64,000 nt of DNA from JACVRW01 sp963835705 (GCA_963835705.1 CAWIGR010000010.1:1-64000); one strand, 5' to 3'; numbered from the stretch's first letter, positions 17,947 through 27,433 are shown. The notes: generated by a model not told the origin, from the sequence alone. A program made the numbers and translations.

Positions 17947-19854
17947 CTAGCGTCCTCGTGAGGTCTTGAAGTCGATCACGAGCGGCACGCCGTGCAGCCG
18001 GTACCGCTCCCGCAGCCGGTTCTCGAGGAAGTAGGCGTAGTCGCGCGTGACCTGGCCGCGGTTGTTGACCTGGATCGCGAAGCGCGGCGGCCCGGTCTCG
18101 AACTGGGCCATGTAGTACATGCGCAGCCGCTTGCCGCGCACGGCGGGCGGCTCGCGCAGGGTCTGGAGGTCGCCGAGGAAGCGGTTCAGCTCGGGCGTCG
18201 GGATCGACTGCAGCGAGCGGTCGGCCAGCGAGAGCGCCTCGGCCACGAGCCGCTTCAGGCCGCGGCCGGTCTTCGCCGACACGGCCATCACCTGCGGGCG
18301 CTGGCGCAGCTTCTTCGCCACGCGCGCCTTGGCGTCCTCGAGGTCCGTCCGCGTCAGGTCCCACTTGTTGAGCGCGATCACGGTCGCGCACTTGCGCTTC
18401 ATGGCCAGCTCGGCCACGCGGAAGTCCTCGCTCGTCACCCCCTCGGTCGCGTCGCAGACCACGATCGCCACCTGCGCGCGGTCGGCCGCCTGCTCCGAGC
18501 GCAGCTGGGCGTAGTACTCCACCGTTCCCGCCACCTTCGTGCGCCGCCGCAGCCCGGCGGTGTCCACCAGGACCACCTCCCGGCCGTCGAACTCGATCCG
18601 CGTGTCGATCGCGTCGCGGGTGGTGCCGGCCACGGGCGTCACGATCACGCGCTCCTCGCCCAGCAGCCGGTTGAGCAGCGACGACTTGCCCACGTTCGGA
18701 CGCCCGATCAGCGCCAGGCGGGTGGCCTCGGCGGCCTCTTCGCCGGCGGCCGGCAGACGCTCGACGATCCGGTCGAGCAGGTCGCCCGTGCCGAGCCCCT
18801 GAGTGGCCGACACGGCCAGCGGGTCGCCCAGGCCGAGCCCGTAGAACTCGGACGCCAGCCCCTCCTGGGGCCCCTCGTCGACCTTGTTGGCGGCCACCAG
18901 CACCGGCACCGGGCCGCCCCGGAGCTCCCGCGCCAGCTCGGCGTCGCCCGGGCGCAGGCCCGCGCGTGCGTCCACCACCAGCACCGCCAGGTCCGCGTCC
19001 GCGAGCGCGGCCAGCGACTGGCGCCGGATCTCGTCCGCCATCTCGTGCTCCCCCGACATGTCCACGCCGCCGGTGTCCACGAGCGTGAAGCCGAGCCCGT
19101 TCCAGTCGGCGTCCACCTCCTTGCGGTCGCGCGTCACGCCGGCCTGCTCGTGCACCACGGCCTCGCGGGTGCCGGACAGGCGGTTCACCAGGGTCGACTT
19201 CCCCACGTTCGGGTAGCCGAGCACGGCGACCTTGGGGCGCCTCATGTCGCCTCCGCGGACGAGGCCGACGATCCGCTCCACCACCTCGTCCAGGGTCAGG
19301 CCCGTGGTGTCGAGCTCGACCGCCCCCGGGGCGACCGTGAGCGGCGAGTGCTCGCGCGTCGCGTCCTGCGCATCGCGGAGCGCCTGGTCGCGCAGCACGG
19401 TCTCCGCGTCGGCGCCGAGCTCGTCGGCGCGGCGGCGAGCCCGCTCCTCGGGGCTGGCGGTCAGGAAGACCTTGACCGCGGCGTCGGGCGCCACCACCGT
19501 GCCGATGTCGCGGCCCTCGGCCACCCAGTCGCCGTGCTCGAGCAGCTCGCGCTGCTTGGCGGCGAGCGCCGCGCGGACGGCGTCGTTGGTCGCCACTCGC
19601 GAGGCGGCCTCTGACACCTCGGGCGCGCGGATCGCCTCGGTCACGTCCTCGCCGTTCACGATCACCCGGTCGCCGAGGTCGAGCTCGAGCCGGCGCGCCT
19701 GCTCGGACGCCGCGCCCCCGTGCCGGAGCGTCAGCAGGCCGACGGCCCGGTACATGGCGCCCGAGTCGAGGTAGGTGAAGCCGAGCGCGTCCGAGAGCGC
19801 CCGCGCCACACTGCTCTTGCCCGCGCCGGCGGGCCCGTCGATTGCGACCACCAT
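17947..19854 (-). CDS. cmk-der: Fused cytidylate kinase and GTPase Der
   Basis: One 635-residue frame carries two enzymes. Residues 1-203 are CMP/dCMP kinase: P-loop DGPAGAGKSS, the substrate motif DSGAMYRAVG and the lid WVAEGRDIGTVV. From the internal methionine MRRPKVAVLGYPNVGKST (about 204) to the end is Der, with two GTPase domains (second P-loop IGRPNVGKSS near 380), two NKxD motifs (ANKVDE, LNKWDL) and a C-terminal KH-like domain. Der acts in assembly of the 50S ribosomal subunit. Such fusions are known in Actinobacteria. ATG 19854 (MVVAIDGPAGAG) is chosen over the longer frame because it begins at the P-loop strand. The internal MRRPK site could allow separate Der translation. Confidence 0.93.
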   Translation of the reverse strand: MVVAIDGPAGAGKSSVARALSDALGFTYLDSGAMYRAVGLLTLRHGGAASEQARRLELDLGDRVIVNGEDVTEAIRAPEVSEAASRVATNDAVRAALAAKQRELLEHGDWVAEGRDIGTVVAPDAAVKVFLTASPEERARRRADELGADAETVLRDQALRDAQDATREHSPLTVAPGAVELDTTGLTLDEVVERIVGLVRGGDMRRPKVAVLGYPNVGKSTLVNRLSGTREAVVHEQAGVTRDRKEVDADWNGLGFTLVDTGGVDMSGEHEMADEIRRQSLAALADADLAVLVVDARAGLRPGDAELARELRGGPVPVLVAANKVDEGPQEGLASEFYGLGLGDPLAVSATQGLGTGDLLDRIVERLPAAGEEAAEATRLALIGRPNVGKSSLLNRLLGEERVIVTPVAGTTRDAIDTRIEFDGREVVLVDTAGLRRRTKVAGTVEYYAQLRSEQAADRAQVAIVVCDATEGVTSEDFRVAELAMKRKCATVIALNKWDLTRTDLEDAKARVAKKLRQRPQVMAVSAKTGRGLKRLVAEALSLADRSLQSIPTPELNRFLGDLQTLREPPAVRGKRLRMYYMAQFETGPPRFAIQVNNRGQVTRDYAYFLENRLRERYRLHGVPLVIDFKTSRGR

Positions 19855-20340
19855 CAGGATGCGCGCGCTCGACGGCTCTGGCGAGGCTGGGCCATCGCGC
19901 CAAGGTATTGCACTCGACGCTTGGTAGTTCGCTCTCGCTCGCAGTACGCGGACGAACCTACCTGGCAGTTCTCGTGTCGCTTCAGTGGCCGGACGAGGAG
20001 CTTCGGCGGCCCATCCTCGCAAGTCACGACCCGTTGTCCGCTCAGCTTCATCGACCGTTTCCGCCGAAGCGACCCAAATCGGGGACACGCTGGGCGGCCG
20101 CGTGCTTTCGCTTCCGCACGGAGAGGAAGCCTTTGTGCGTCCGCTTGCGGGCTACCGCGTTTCGTCCTTTCCGGTCGTGTGGCGCTCGACCTGCGAGACG
20201 CTCGCAACCAGGCGAAAGCAGCATCCGATGAGAGGTGGCCCGAGGAACGCGCCGCAGCCTGCATGACAAGGTGACGGGAGGCACCGTCAGGACACGTAAA
20301 GTCGGTCGGCACGCCGCCCTGCGGCGGCTGCGTCGATCTC
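19855..20340. other. 486-bp non-coding stretch, nothing recognised
   Basis: The region between the cmk-der start and the divergent ArAE gene appears less GC-rich than its surroundings. It contains only short frames without domains, and I see no tRNA cloverleaf or strong hairpin. It should hold the promoters for both flanking genes, but no clear -35/-10 pair stands out. Confidence 0.45.
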
Positions 20341-21429
20341 ATGCGCCTCCCGGCCCTCCATCAGCTGCGCGACCCCCTGGCCTGGGGAAGCGGGCTGCAG
20401 CTCATCAAGACTGTGGCTGCGGTCGTGATCGCCTGGGTGCTGGCGGACCGGGTGCTCCATCTCTCGCAGAGCTTCCTCGCGCCTTGGGCTGCGCTGGTGA
20501 CGGTCCATGCGACCGTGTTCGGGTCGCTCAAGCACGGCGTGCAGCAGGTGGGAGCCACCGTCCTCGGCGTGCTGCTCGCCTTCGTGGCCGGGACGATCTT
20601 CGGCGTCAGCGCGCTGTCCATCGGTGTCGCGGTGTTCCTAGGCCTGGCCGCCGGGGCCGTCCGCGGGCTGCGGTCTGAGTCGACGACGGCCGCGGCCACC
20701 GCGCTGGTCGTCCTGACGACGGGCTACGACGACGAGCCGGGCCTGCTGGCCGAACGGCTGCTCGGCACCGGAATCGGCATCGCGATCGGTCTCCTCGTGA
20801 ATGTGCTCCTGTGGGCGCCGTTGCGCGACCGCGCCGCGGCGCATCGCGTCGGCCTCCTCGACGACGAGATCGGGGCGTTGCTGGAACGCGTGGCCGCCGA
20901 CCTGGGACGCGAGTGCTCGAGCGAGGACGTGGACGGATGGGTCGAACGCACCCATCAGCTCGACGACGCCGTCGAGCAGGCCGGGCGGGTGCTGGGACAG
21001 GCACGGGAGAGCGGACGGCTCAACCCGCGCCCGGCGGCGCCGGGACGCATGCGTGCGGCCGCCGGCTTCGACGAGGTGCTCGCCAGCCTGGCGCAGGCCC
21101 TCGCGGACACCCGCAGCATGATTCGGACGATCCGTCTCGCACCCACCGCGCCGACGGCGTGGCCGCCGGGGTTCCGGGAGCCTTGGCTGGCGCTCCTCTG
21201 GCGCGCGGGCCAGGCGGTCGCGCAGGCCGATCCCGACGCGGTCAGGACCGCACGCGCCGAGCTCGACGCCTTTGCGGACAACCTCGACGTCCAGACGCTG
21301 CCGCACCACTTCTGGCCGGTCTCGGGTGCCCTGCTCATGGACCTCCGCAACATCCTGGCGGGGCTCGAGAGCGTCGCCCGCGCGCAGCCCCTGCAAGTGC
21401 CGTCGCCGTGGGCGGTGCGGCGGCGGTGA
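20341..21429 (+). CDS. FUSC/aromatic acid exporter family membrane protein
   Basis: This 362-residue protein has four to six N-terminal membrane helices (LIKTVAAVVIAWVLA, FLAPWAALVTVHATVFGSL, GATVLGVLLAFVAGTIFGV, LLGTGIGIAIGLLVNVLL) and a long cytoplasmic helical tail (about 165-362). The repeated helices followed by a soluble helical domain match the ArAE/FUSC fold, whose members (YdhK, AaeB) export aromatic acids or are of unknown role. Its position in a stretch that separates aroA from cmk-der may be coincidence. The start ATG lacks a strong ribosome site. Confidence 0.75.
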   Translation: MRLPALHQLRDPLAWGSGLQLIKTVAAVVIAWVLADRVLHLSQSFLAPWAALVTVHATVFGSLKHGVQQVGATVLGVLLAFVAGTIFGVSALSIGVAVFLGLAAGAVRGLRSESTTAAATALVVLTTGYDDEPGLLAERLLGTGIGIAIGLLVNVLLWAPLRDRAAAHRVGLLDDEIGALLERVAADLGRECSSEDVDGWVERTHQLDDAVEQAGRVLGQARESGRLNPRPAAPGRMRAAAGFDEVLASLAQALADTRSMIRTIRLAPTAPTAWPPGFREPWLALLWRAGQAVAQADPDAVRTARAELDAFADNLDVQTLPHHFWPVSGALLMDLRNILAGLESVARAQPLQVPSPWAVRRR

Positions 21430-21566
21430 GGGCGCACTGACCACACGCTTCCGCTTGGAGGCAAACGCGGTACTCAGCGTGGCAAGTACGGTACGCCCCG
21501 CGATCAGCTCGCAGTCGTCCTCAACCATGCCTGTCGCGATAAGCGGCTGACAGCTCCGCAGCGCGC

Positions 21567-22217
21567 TCACTCCGGTATGAAGGTCGGATCGAGCGGCTCG
21601 CCGTAGGCACGCGCGGCCAGCGGCAAAGCCTTGGCCGGCACAGCCTCGACGTCAAGCAGCTCGGCGACGCGCGCCACAGCCGCTGCGCGCCGGCGCGAGG
21701 ACGGCAGGGCGAGCGTGACGATCCGAGCGAACTCGGCCCGCATGCCACGCTGGTGCAGCTCGATGCGGCCCCACAGGACGACGGCGCCGCGCAGGACCGT
21801 CAGCCGCTCGCGCCCCCTAGGGCGTTGTGGAGTGAAGAGCGCGTAAATCCCGCATACGCAGCCGTGTGCCGGAGCCGGCTCAGGGTGAGTCGACGCCGTT
21901 CGCCACAGGCCCTGAGCTGGGCGGCAGTCGGGCAGGCACTCGGCTCGCATCGGCCCCGCGCCCCACGGCGTGCGCGCCAGTGGCGAGAGGATCTCATCCG
22001 CGATGAGCACCCACTCGCGATAGCCGATGATCGGTCCGATCGCGTCCTCGGCGACACATTGACTGGTCCGCGAATCGTGCACGCCGGGCCAATCGTACGC
22101 CCGCGCGGCGACAGTCAGCGACGTAAGCGAGATCGGACGGCTCCGAGTGACGCATCTGGTTACCGATGCGCGCGTGCACGCGGGGCGGGGATGCTCGCAT
22201 TCGTCAGAGAACAGCAC
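21567..22217 (-). CDS. Conserved hypothetical protein with Cys/His motif
   Basis: The conserved-looking part runs from GYREWVLIADEILSPL to the stop. It has a pattern I associate with a family of uncharacterised actinobacterial proteins: GYRxW, then AEC, then HPEPAPAHGCVCGIYALF, then VLWGRIELHQRGMRAEFA. The Cys, His and CxC residues could bind a metal; this is an inference. The first 70 residues look unlike coding sequence, and the start is uncertain: ATG 22217 bounds the frame, while the real start is probably a GTG closer to GYREW. No function is known. Confidence 0.55.
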   Translation of the reverse strand: MLFSDECEHPRPACTRASVTRCVTRSRPISLTSLTVAARAYDWPGVHDSRTSQCVAEDAIGPIIGYREWVLIADEILSPLARTPWGAGPMRAECLPDCRPAQGLWRTASTHPEPAPAHGCVCGIYALFTPQRPRGRERLTVLRGAVVLWGRIELHQRGMRAEFARIVTLALPSSRRRAAAVARVAELLDVEAVPAKALPLAARAYGEPLDPTFIPE

Positions 22218-22328
22218 TCGTGGGACGGCCGTTCTCCTCCTCGTCCGGGACTGGGCGCCCGAATAGGCGACGTGCGGAGCGATCGGTGAGAGGCTGGGCG
22301 CATACCTCTCCGAGACCTGAGCGGCGCC

Positions 22329-22733
22329 GTGAAGCAGCGGCTTCGGCCGACGTGGATGCGCGTGCGCGGCCCCATCGTTTCGACCCTCCGGAAGCTGAGT
22401 CCACCAAAGCCGCGCAGCCGCAAGGGCTGGGCCCTCCGGATCGTGCTGGTCCTGGTCCTTACGCTGGCCATGTCGGTCGTCGCGCTGGTAGGCCTCGCGT
22501 TTCTGGCGCTCGTGTTCTTTGCGGGAGTGGTGGATGACACCTCACCTTCGGTGGACCCCCTGATCTGGGCCAACCTCCTCGCGTTCGTCACGTTCCTGTG
22601 CATCGGTTTCATCATCGGCGGATGCTTGGCCCTGTCGGCGCGGTGGCTGATCGGGCAGTGGTTCGTAAAGGCGGACGGTCCGCTCTCGCCCGGGGCACAG
22701 CCGAGATACGACCAACCCGGCCGCCTGCACTAG
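22329..22733 (+). CDS. Small membrane protein, hypothetical
   Basis: A 134-residue protein has a basic N-terminus (RKLSPPKPRSRKGW), two membrane helices (LRIVLVLVLTLAMSVVALVG with its extension, and LIWANLLAFVTFLCIGFIIG) and a short polar tail. GTG 22329 is the frame start; an ATG nine codons in is possible. No domain is recognised. The codon pattern and paired hydrophobic segments support a real gene, but there is no homology evidence. Confidence 0.5.
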   Translation: MKQRLRPTWMRVRGPIVSTLRKLSPPKPRSRKGWALRIVLVLVLTLAMSVVALVGLAFLALVFFAGVVDDTSPSVDPLIWANLLAFVTFLCIGFIIGGCLALSARWLIGQWFVKADGPLSPGAQPRYDQPGRLH

Positions 22734-22940
22734 CGCACTCCCGATTCAAGAATCGAAGCGAGCGTCTCCTTGTCTCGGGCCACACGCGCGCGCCGGACGA
22801 GAAGAGGCGTACGCGCGGGCCCGCGGTCACAGGCCCGCTTACGTCCGCGGACACATGGCCGTGCCCCAGCGGTTGGCCTCGTCGTGGACCACGGGCGCGA
22901 GCCCAGCCCATCACCCAGCAACGGCGACCGGAGGCGGACG

Positions 22941-23414
22941 TCACGTGCTGCTCGCAGCGCGATCCACAACGTGTGCGAGCAGCCGATCCGCGACCTCTGC
23001 CACGGGTGCGGTAGTGCTTAGGACAAGGTCGGAGGAGCGCCGGAGAAGCGGTTCGGTGTGTGCGAGATCCGCGAGCACCTGCCTTCGCTCCGCCGGCTTC
23101 CGTCCGTACGCGTTCGAGGTTCGCGTCCTCAGCCGCATCACGAGCTCGTCTTCGGGCACCGTCAGCACGACTCGATAGTCGAACGGCATCTCGATCTGCT
23201 CTTCAGAGCACCCGGCGAAGAAGAGCAGGTCTCCATCAGGGATCTGAGCGAGCAACGACGCGACGGCATCAGCGCGCCAGCCCCACCGGCCGTCTGCACG
23301 CGGCTCGCTGAAACCGTCATCGTCGGCGTCGTAGGCCGCATAGCCTCGCCGTCGCAGCTCCTGCACAAGCGCCGACTTCCCGGATCCGGACATCCCGGTG
23401 AGCAGCACGCGCAT
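22941..23414 (-). CDS. P-loop nucleotide kinase-like protein
   Basis: A 157-residue AAA/shikimate-kinase-like protein starts MRVLLTGMSGSGKSALVQ with a complete Walker A. Then come YAAYDADDDGF (likely acidic substrate site), DLLFFAGCSEEQ, and a lid-like segment MRLRTRTSNAYGRKPAERRQ. The size and order (P-loop, DD motif, lid) fit small kinases such as adenylylsulfate or gluconate kinase relatives. The substrate cannot be named. ATG 23414 is used because the longer frame adds a low-complexity, non-conserved leader. Confidence 0.75.
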   Translation of the reverse strand: MRVLLTGMSGSGKSALVQELRRRGYAAYDADDDGFSEPRADGRWGWRADAVASLLAQIPDGDLLFFAGCSEEQIEMPFDYRVVLTVPEDELVMRLRTRTSNAYGRKPAERRQVLADLAHTEPLLRRSSDLVLSTTAPVAEVADRLLAHVVDRAASST

Positions 23415-23675
23415 CGCCGAAGGGTACGTGCCAGTACCGCCGCTTCCGCCTGCACAACCGCGACCACGCCGAGGTGCCACTTTCGAATTGCGCGAGGAGG
23501 GGCAGCGAGACGAACTCTCCTCACCATTTCCTTGTGCCTCTCAGTGGGAGCTGGGCCGGAACCGCGCGCCATGGCTACGGTTGCATTGGGTTAGCCGCTC
23601 CGTCAGAGTCGGCCGTCATCCACCACGAGGGTGGGACCGACCCTCGCGGGGCCCGAACCCAGAAGAGGAGTTGCG

Positions 23676-23936
23676 ATGCCGACGGTGATTGCCTACCACG
23701 AGATCGATGACCGCGACCATTGGCTCGCCTCACCGAAGCGGGAGGGGTTTTTCGGCCCCCTCGGTATCAGCATTCGAACGTTCGTCGACCCGGAGAACCC
23801 GAGTCGCGCGGCGGTGCTCGCCGACGTTCCTGACATGGCAGCATTTCAGACCGCGATGAAGTCCCAGGAAGCCGCCGATGCGATGGCGCATGACGGCGTT
23901 CGGGCCGACACGCTGATCGTGCTGGTCGAGGCGTAG
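23676..23936 (+). CDS. Small conserved hypothetical protein
   Basis: An 86-residue protein (MPTVIAYHEIDDRDHWLASP) has a strong GAGGAG ribosome site 6 nt before ATG 23676. The strand-helix pattern with DVPDMAAFQTAMKSQEAADA and a closing strand DTLIVLVEA resembles a dimeric alpha-beta (ferredoxin-like) monooxygenase-type or stress barrel, but no catalytic motif is visible. It is not obviously linked to its neighbours. Confidence 0.65.
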   Translation: MPTVIAYHEIDDRDHWLASPKREGFFGPLGISIRTFVDPENPSRAAVLADVPDMAAFQTAMKSQEAADAMAHDGVRADTLIVLVEA

Positions 23937-23985
23937 GCTCGACACCCCTGCTTTCCAGGCTCACTGCGTCATGCAGGGGCGTGGA

Positions 23986-25298
23986 TCACGATCCGGTGAG
24001 CAGTCCGCGCAGGTCGCGCTCGAAGCCGGGGTACGACACGGCGGCCGCCTCCATCCCGGTCACCTCGACGCCTTCCGGTCGAAGCCAGGCCGGCCACCGC
24101 GCCCAGCATCGCCATCCGGTGGTCGCCCCGCGAGTCGATTGTGCCGCCGCGCAGCGGCGCACCCTCGCCGCGGACCACGAAGCCGTCGGGCGTCTCCTCG
24201 ATGTCCGCGCCGAGGCCGCGCAGGCCCTCCACCACCGCGGCGATCCGGTTGGACTCCTTGAAGCGGAGCTCCTCCGCGCCGCGCACCACGGTCTCGCCGT
24301 CGGCGAACGCGCCCAGCAGCGCCACGAGCGTCAGCTCGTCGATCGCCAGCGGCACCTCCTCGGGCTCGACCACAGTGCCCTCGAGCGGCGCCGAGGCCAC
24401 GTCCAGCTCGCCGACCGGCTCGTCGTCCGCCTCCGTTCCGGGTGCCTCGAGGTCGCTCAGGATCACTGCGCCCATCCGCTCGGCGATGCGCAGGAAGCCG
24501 GTGCGCGTCCAGTTGAGCGCGACGTTTCCCATCACCAAACGCGAGCCGGGCACCAGGGTGGCCGCCGCCACCAGGAAGGCCGCCGACGACGGGTCGCCGG
24601 GCACCACGATCTCGTCCAGCTCGAGCTCGTCCACCTGGGAGACCGTCGCGCCGCCGTTGTCCCGCGTGAACGGCACGCGGGCGCGGCGCAGCATGCGCTC
24701 GGTGTGGTCGCGGCTCTGCTGGGCCTCCACGACGGTGGTGGAGCCCTCGGCCAGCAGGCCGGCGATCAGAACGCAGGACTTCACCTGGGCGCTCGGCACG
24801 GGCAGCTCGTAGGTGATGCCGCGCAGGTCGGTGCCGCGCACGGTGAACGGCGGCAGGCGCCCTTCGCGCGCCTCCACGTCGGCGCCCATCTCCCGCAGCG
24901 GCTCGGCCACCCGGTCCACGGGCCGGCGCCGGATCGACTCGTCGCCGTCGAGCGTCCAGTCGCCGCCCGGCTGGCCCGCGAGCCAGCCCGGAAGCAGGCG
25001 CATCAGGGTGCCGGAGTTGCCTACGTCGAGCATCCCCCCGGTGGCCTCGAACGGGCCACGCAGGCCGACGCCGCGAACGAGCAGCGTGCCGCCCGGCTCC
25101 TCGGCCACCGCGGCGCCGAGCTTCAGCAACGCCTCGATCGTGGAGCGCGTGTCGCGGGAGTCGAGGTAGTTGCGCACCACCACCGGCTCGTCGGTCATCG
25201 CCCCGAACAGCGCGGCGCGGTGGGAGATGGACTTGTCCGGCGGCGGCACGTAGTCGCCCCGCAGCGGCGCCGCCGGGGTCGAAGCGGACGGCCGTCAC
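23986..25298 (-). CDS. aroA: EPSP synthase (3-phosphoshikimate 1-carboxyvinyltransferase), two frame disruptions
   Basis: This is the sixth step of the shikimate pathway, joining shikimate-3-phosphate and phosphoenolpyruvate. Core motifs are present: PPPDKSISHRAALFGA, DVGNSGTLMRLLPG, RDHTERML and ELRFKESNRI. The start is GTG 25298, overlapping the tyrA stop as GTGA (VTAVRFDP). One extra C in the run near 25270 breaks the frame before RGDYVPPPDK. A second extra base near 24075 breaks it before EGVEVTGMEAAAVSYPGFER, whose frame ends at TGA 23986. Removing both bases restores a normal 436-residue enzyme. Since the gene is essential for aromatic synthesis and the rest is intact, assembly error is the likelier cause. 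Confidence 0.9.
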
Positions 25299-26344
25299 TG
25301 CTCGGCGACGGGGAAGCCCAGCTCGCCGATCAGCTCCGCGGCCTGCGCCGCCTGCCCGTCGCCCGCGATCCAGAGGGTCATCGAGCCGGAGCGCATGTCT
25401 GCCGCCGGGGCCAGCGCCATGTCGACGATGTTCACCCCCGCCTTTCCGAGCGCCAGCGCCACCTGGGCGACGATACCGGGGCGGTTCGGGACCGTCAGGC
25501 GCAACTCGTGCACCGGCCCGCCAGCAAGGTCGGCCTCGAGCAGCGTGCGGCGATCCTCGCGGGCGCGGTCGTTCCAGCCCGCCACGTCGCCGCCCGAGAG
25601 CCGGTCCTCCACCGTCTCCAGCGCCTGGCGGAACGCCCTGATCTCCTCCACGATCGCGGCCTGGTTGGCGCGATAGATGTCCGCCCACATGGCCGTGTTG
25701 GCCCCGGCCACGCGGGTCATGTCGCGGAAGCTCGGGCCCACGGGAAGCGTCTCGCCGTGGGCCGCAGCCTGTGAGGCCAGGACATTCGCGAGGACGTGCG
25801 GCAGGTGGCTGAAGACGGCCACGGCGCGGTCGTGCTCGACCGGGTCGACCGCGACGGGGCGGGCGCCCACGTCCACCACGAAGCGGTGGAGCCGCTCGTA
25901 GAGCAACCCCTCAGAGTGGGGCAGCGGGCACAGGTACCAGACCGCCCCCTGGAACAGGTCCCCGCGGGCGTGCTCCACCCCGGCGGTCTCGGCGCCGGCG
26001 ATGGGATGGCCCCCGACGAAGCGCCGGTCGCCGATCTCCGCAAGCAGGCTCTGCTTGGTGGAGCCGACGTCGCTCACGGCGCAGCCCGGCCCGGCGGCGG
26101 CCAGGGCCTCGCGCACCAGCGCCGGCAGCGCCCCCACGGGCGCGCAGGCGAAGCACAGGTCGGCGCCGTCCACCGCCTCGGCCACCGAGCCCGCCGCACG
26201 GTCGATCGCGCCGCGCTCGAGCGCCGCGCGCAGCCGTCCGGCATCGCGCCCGAAGCCGACCACCTCGGCGTCCTCGACGAACTCGTGGGCGGCGAGGCCG
26301 ATCGACCCGCCGATCAGCCCCACGCCGAGGACGCTTATGCGCAC
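25295..26344 (-). CDS. tyrA: Prephenate dehydrogenase with ACT domain
   Basis: This enzyme converts prephenate to 4-hydroxyphenylpyruvate with NAD(P)+ on the way to tyrosine. The Rossmann motif is GVGLIGGSIG at residue 7, VSDVGSTK follows, then the catalytic histidine region GGHPIAGAETAG and SHLPHVLANVLA. The C-terminal 80 residues (LRLTVPNRPGIVAQVALALG) form an ACT domain, usually a site for feedback by tyrosine. GTG 26344 directly abuts the TAA of the DAHP synthase gene, and the gene overlaps aroA by four bases, so the three are one operon. Confidence 0.95.
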   Translation of the reverse strand: MRISVLGVGLIGGSIGLAAHEFVEDAEVVGFGRDAGRLRAALERGAIDRAAGSVAEAVDGADLCFACAPVGALPALVREALAAAGPGCAVSDVGSTKQSLLAEIGDRRFVGGHPIAGAETAGVEHARGDLFQGAVWYLCPLPHSEGLLYERLHRFVVDVGARPVAVDPVEHDRAVAVFSHLPHVLANVLASQAAAHGETLPVGPSFRDMTRVAGANTAMWADIYRANQAAIVEEIRAFRQALETVEDRLSGGDVAGWNDRAREDRRTLLEADLAGGPVHELRLTVPNRPGIVAQVALALGKAGVNIVDMALAPAADMRSGSMTLWIAGDGQAAQAAELIGELGFPVAEQ

Positions 26345-27370
26345 TTACACCGCGGCAAGCTGCTTGCCGGCCAGCTCCGCGGCGGCCTCGAGCTTCCGCA
26401 GGTAGTCGGCGAACTGCTCCGCGCGGAGCGCCTGCGGGCCGTCGCAGACCGCCTCCTCCGGACAGGGGTGCACCTCCACGATCACGCCGTCCGCTCCGGC
26501 CGCCGCGGCCGCCAGCGAAAGCGGCTCCACAAGGCTGCGCCTGCCGGCCGCATGCGACGGGTCCACGATGATCGGCAGATGGGTCAGCTCGCGCAGCACG
26601 GGCACCGCCATCAGGTCGAGCGTGAAGCGGTAGCTCGGCTCGTAGGTGCGGATCCCCCGCTCGCACAGCATGACGTTGGGGTTGCCTTCCTTGAGGACGT
26701 ACTCCGCCGCCATCAGGAGCTCCTCGAGCGTCGCCGACAGCCCGCGCTTCAGCAGCACCGGCACGCCCGCGCGCCCCACCTCGGTGAGCAGCGTGTAGTT
26801 CTGCATGCTGCGCGCGCCGAGCTGGATCACGTCGGCCACCTCGAGCACCGGCTCCATGTCGCGCACGTCCATCAGCTCGGTCACGATCGGCAGGCCGGTC
26901 TCCTCGCGCGCCTCCGCCAGCAGGCGCAGGCCGGCCTCGCCGAGGCCCTGGAAGGAGTACGGCGACGTGCGGGGCTTGTAGGCGCCGCCGCGCAGCAGCT
27001 GCGCGCCTCCGTCCCTGACCGCACGAGCCGAGTCGAGCATCACCTCGCGCGACTCCACGGTGCAGGGGCCGGCGATCGTCGCGAAGTGGTCGCCGCCGAC
27101 CTTGCGGCCGTCGACCTCGACGACGGTCCTCTCCCCGCGGCGGTACTCGAGCGAAGCGAGCTTGTAGGGCTTCAGGATCGGCACCAGGTGGTCCACACCC
27201 GGCGCGCCGTCCAGCCCGAGATTGGCGACGTGCTCGCGGTCCCCGATCGCTCCGATCACGGTCACGAGCTCGCCCTGGGAGATGTGGGCGTGCGCGCCGA
27301 CGGCTTCGACGCGCTTGACAACGGCGGCGACCTGCGCCTCCGTCGCCCCCTCTTTCATCACGATCATCAT
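26345..27370 (-). CDS. aroF: 3-deoxy-7-phosphoheptulonate (DAHP) synthase, type I-beta
   Basis: First enzyme of aromatic synthesis, condensing phosphoenolpyruvate and erythrose-4-phosphate. Residues 1-70 are the ferredoxin-like regulatory domain (MMIVMKEGATEAQVAAVVKR), as in the Thermotoga enzyme, which is inhibited by tyrosine or phenylalanine. The barrel follows: IAGPCTVES, RGGAYKPRTSPYSFQG, LLKRGLSAT, IIVDPSHAAG and a metal ligand set near GVIVEVHPCPEEA. GAGGA lies 7 nt before ATG 27370. It heads the run aroF-tyrA-aroA. Confidence 0.95.
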   Translation of the reverse strand: MMIVMKEGATEAQVAAVVKRVEAVGAHAHISQGELVTVIGAIGDREHVANLGLDGAPGVDHLVPILKPYKLASLEYRRGERTVVEVDGRKVGGDHFATIAGPCTVESREVMLDSARAVRDGGAQLLRGGAYKPRTSPYSFQGLGEAGLRLLAEAREETGLPIVTELMDVRDMEPVLEVADVIQLGARSMQNYTLLTEVGRAGVPVLLKRGLSATLEELLMAAEYVLKEGNPNVMLCERGIRTYEPSYRFTLDLMAVPVLRELTHLPIIVDPSHAAGRRSLVEPLSLAAAAAGADGVIVEVHPCPEEAVCDGPQALRAEQFADYLRKLEAAAELAGKQLAAV

Positions 27371-27411
27371 GTGAGTCCTCGTACAGCGTGGCAGATGGCA
27401 GAACGCGCGGA

Positions 27412-27433
27412 ACGCCCCGCCGCGGCGGGGCGT
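27412..27433 (-). terminator. GC-rich perfect palindrome between hisC and aroF
   Basis: Two 11-bp arms, ACGCCCCGCCG and its complement, meet without a loop 42 bp before aroF and 56 bp after hisC. No T-run follows. A weaker 6-bp stem (GGTCTG at 27449-27454, CAGACC at 27484-27489) precedes it in the transcript. It may be a terminator for the aroH-hisC transcript or part of an attenuator for aroF. No leader peptide rich in aromatic codons is seen. Confidence 0.45.
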
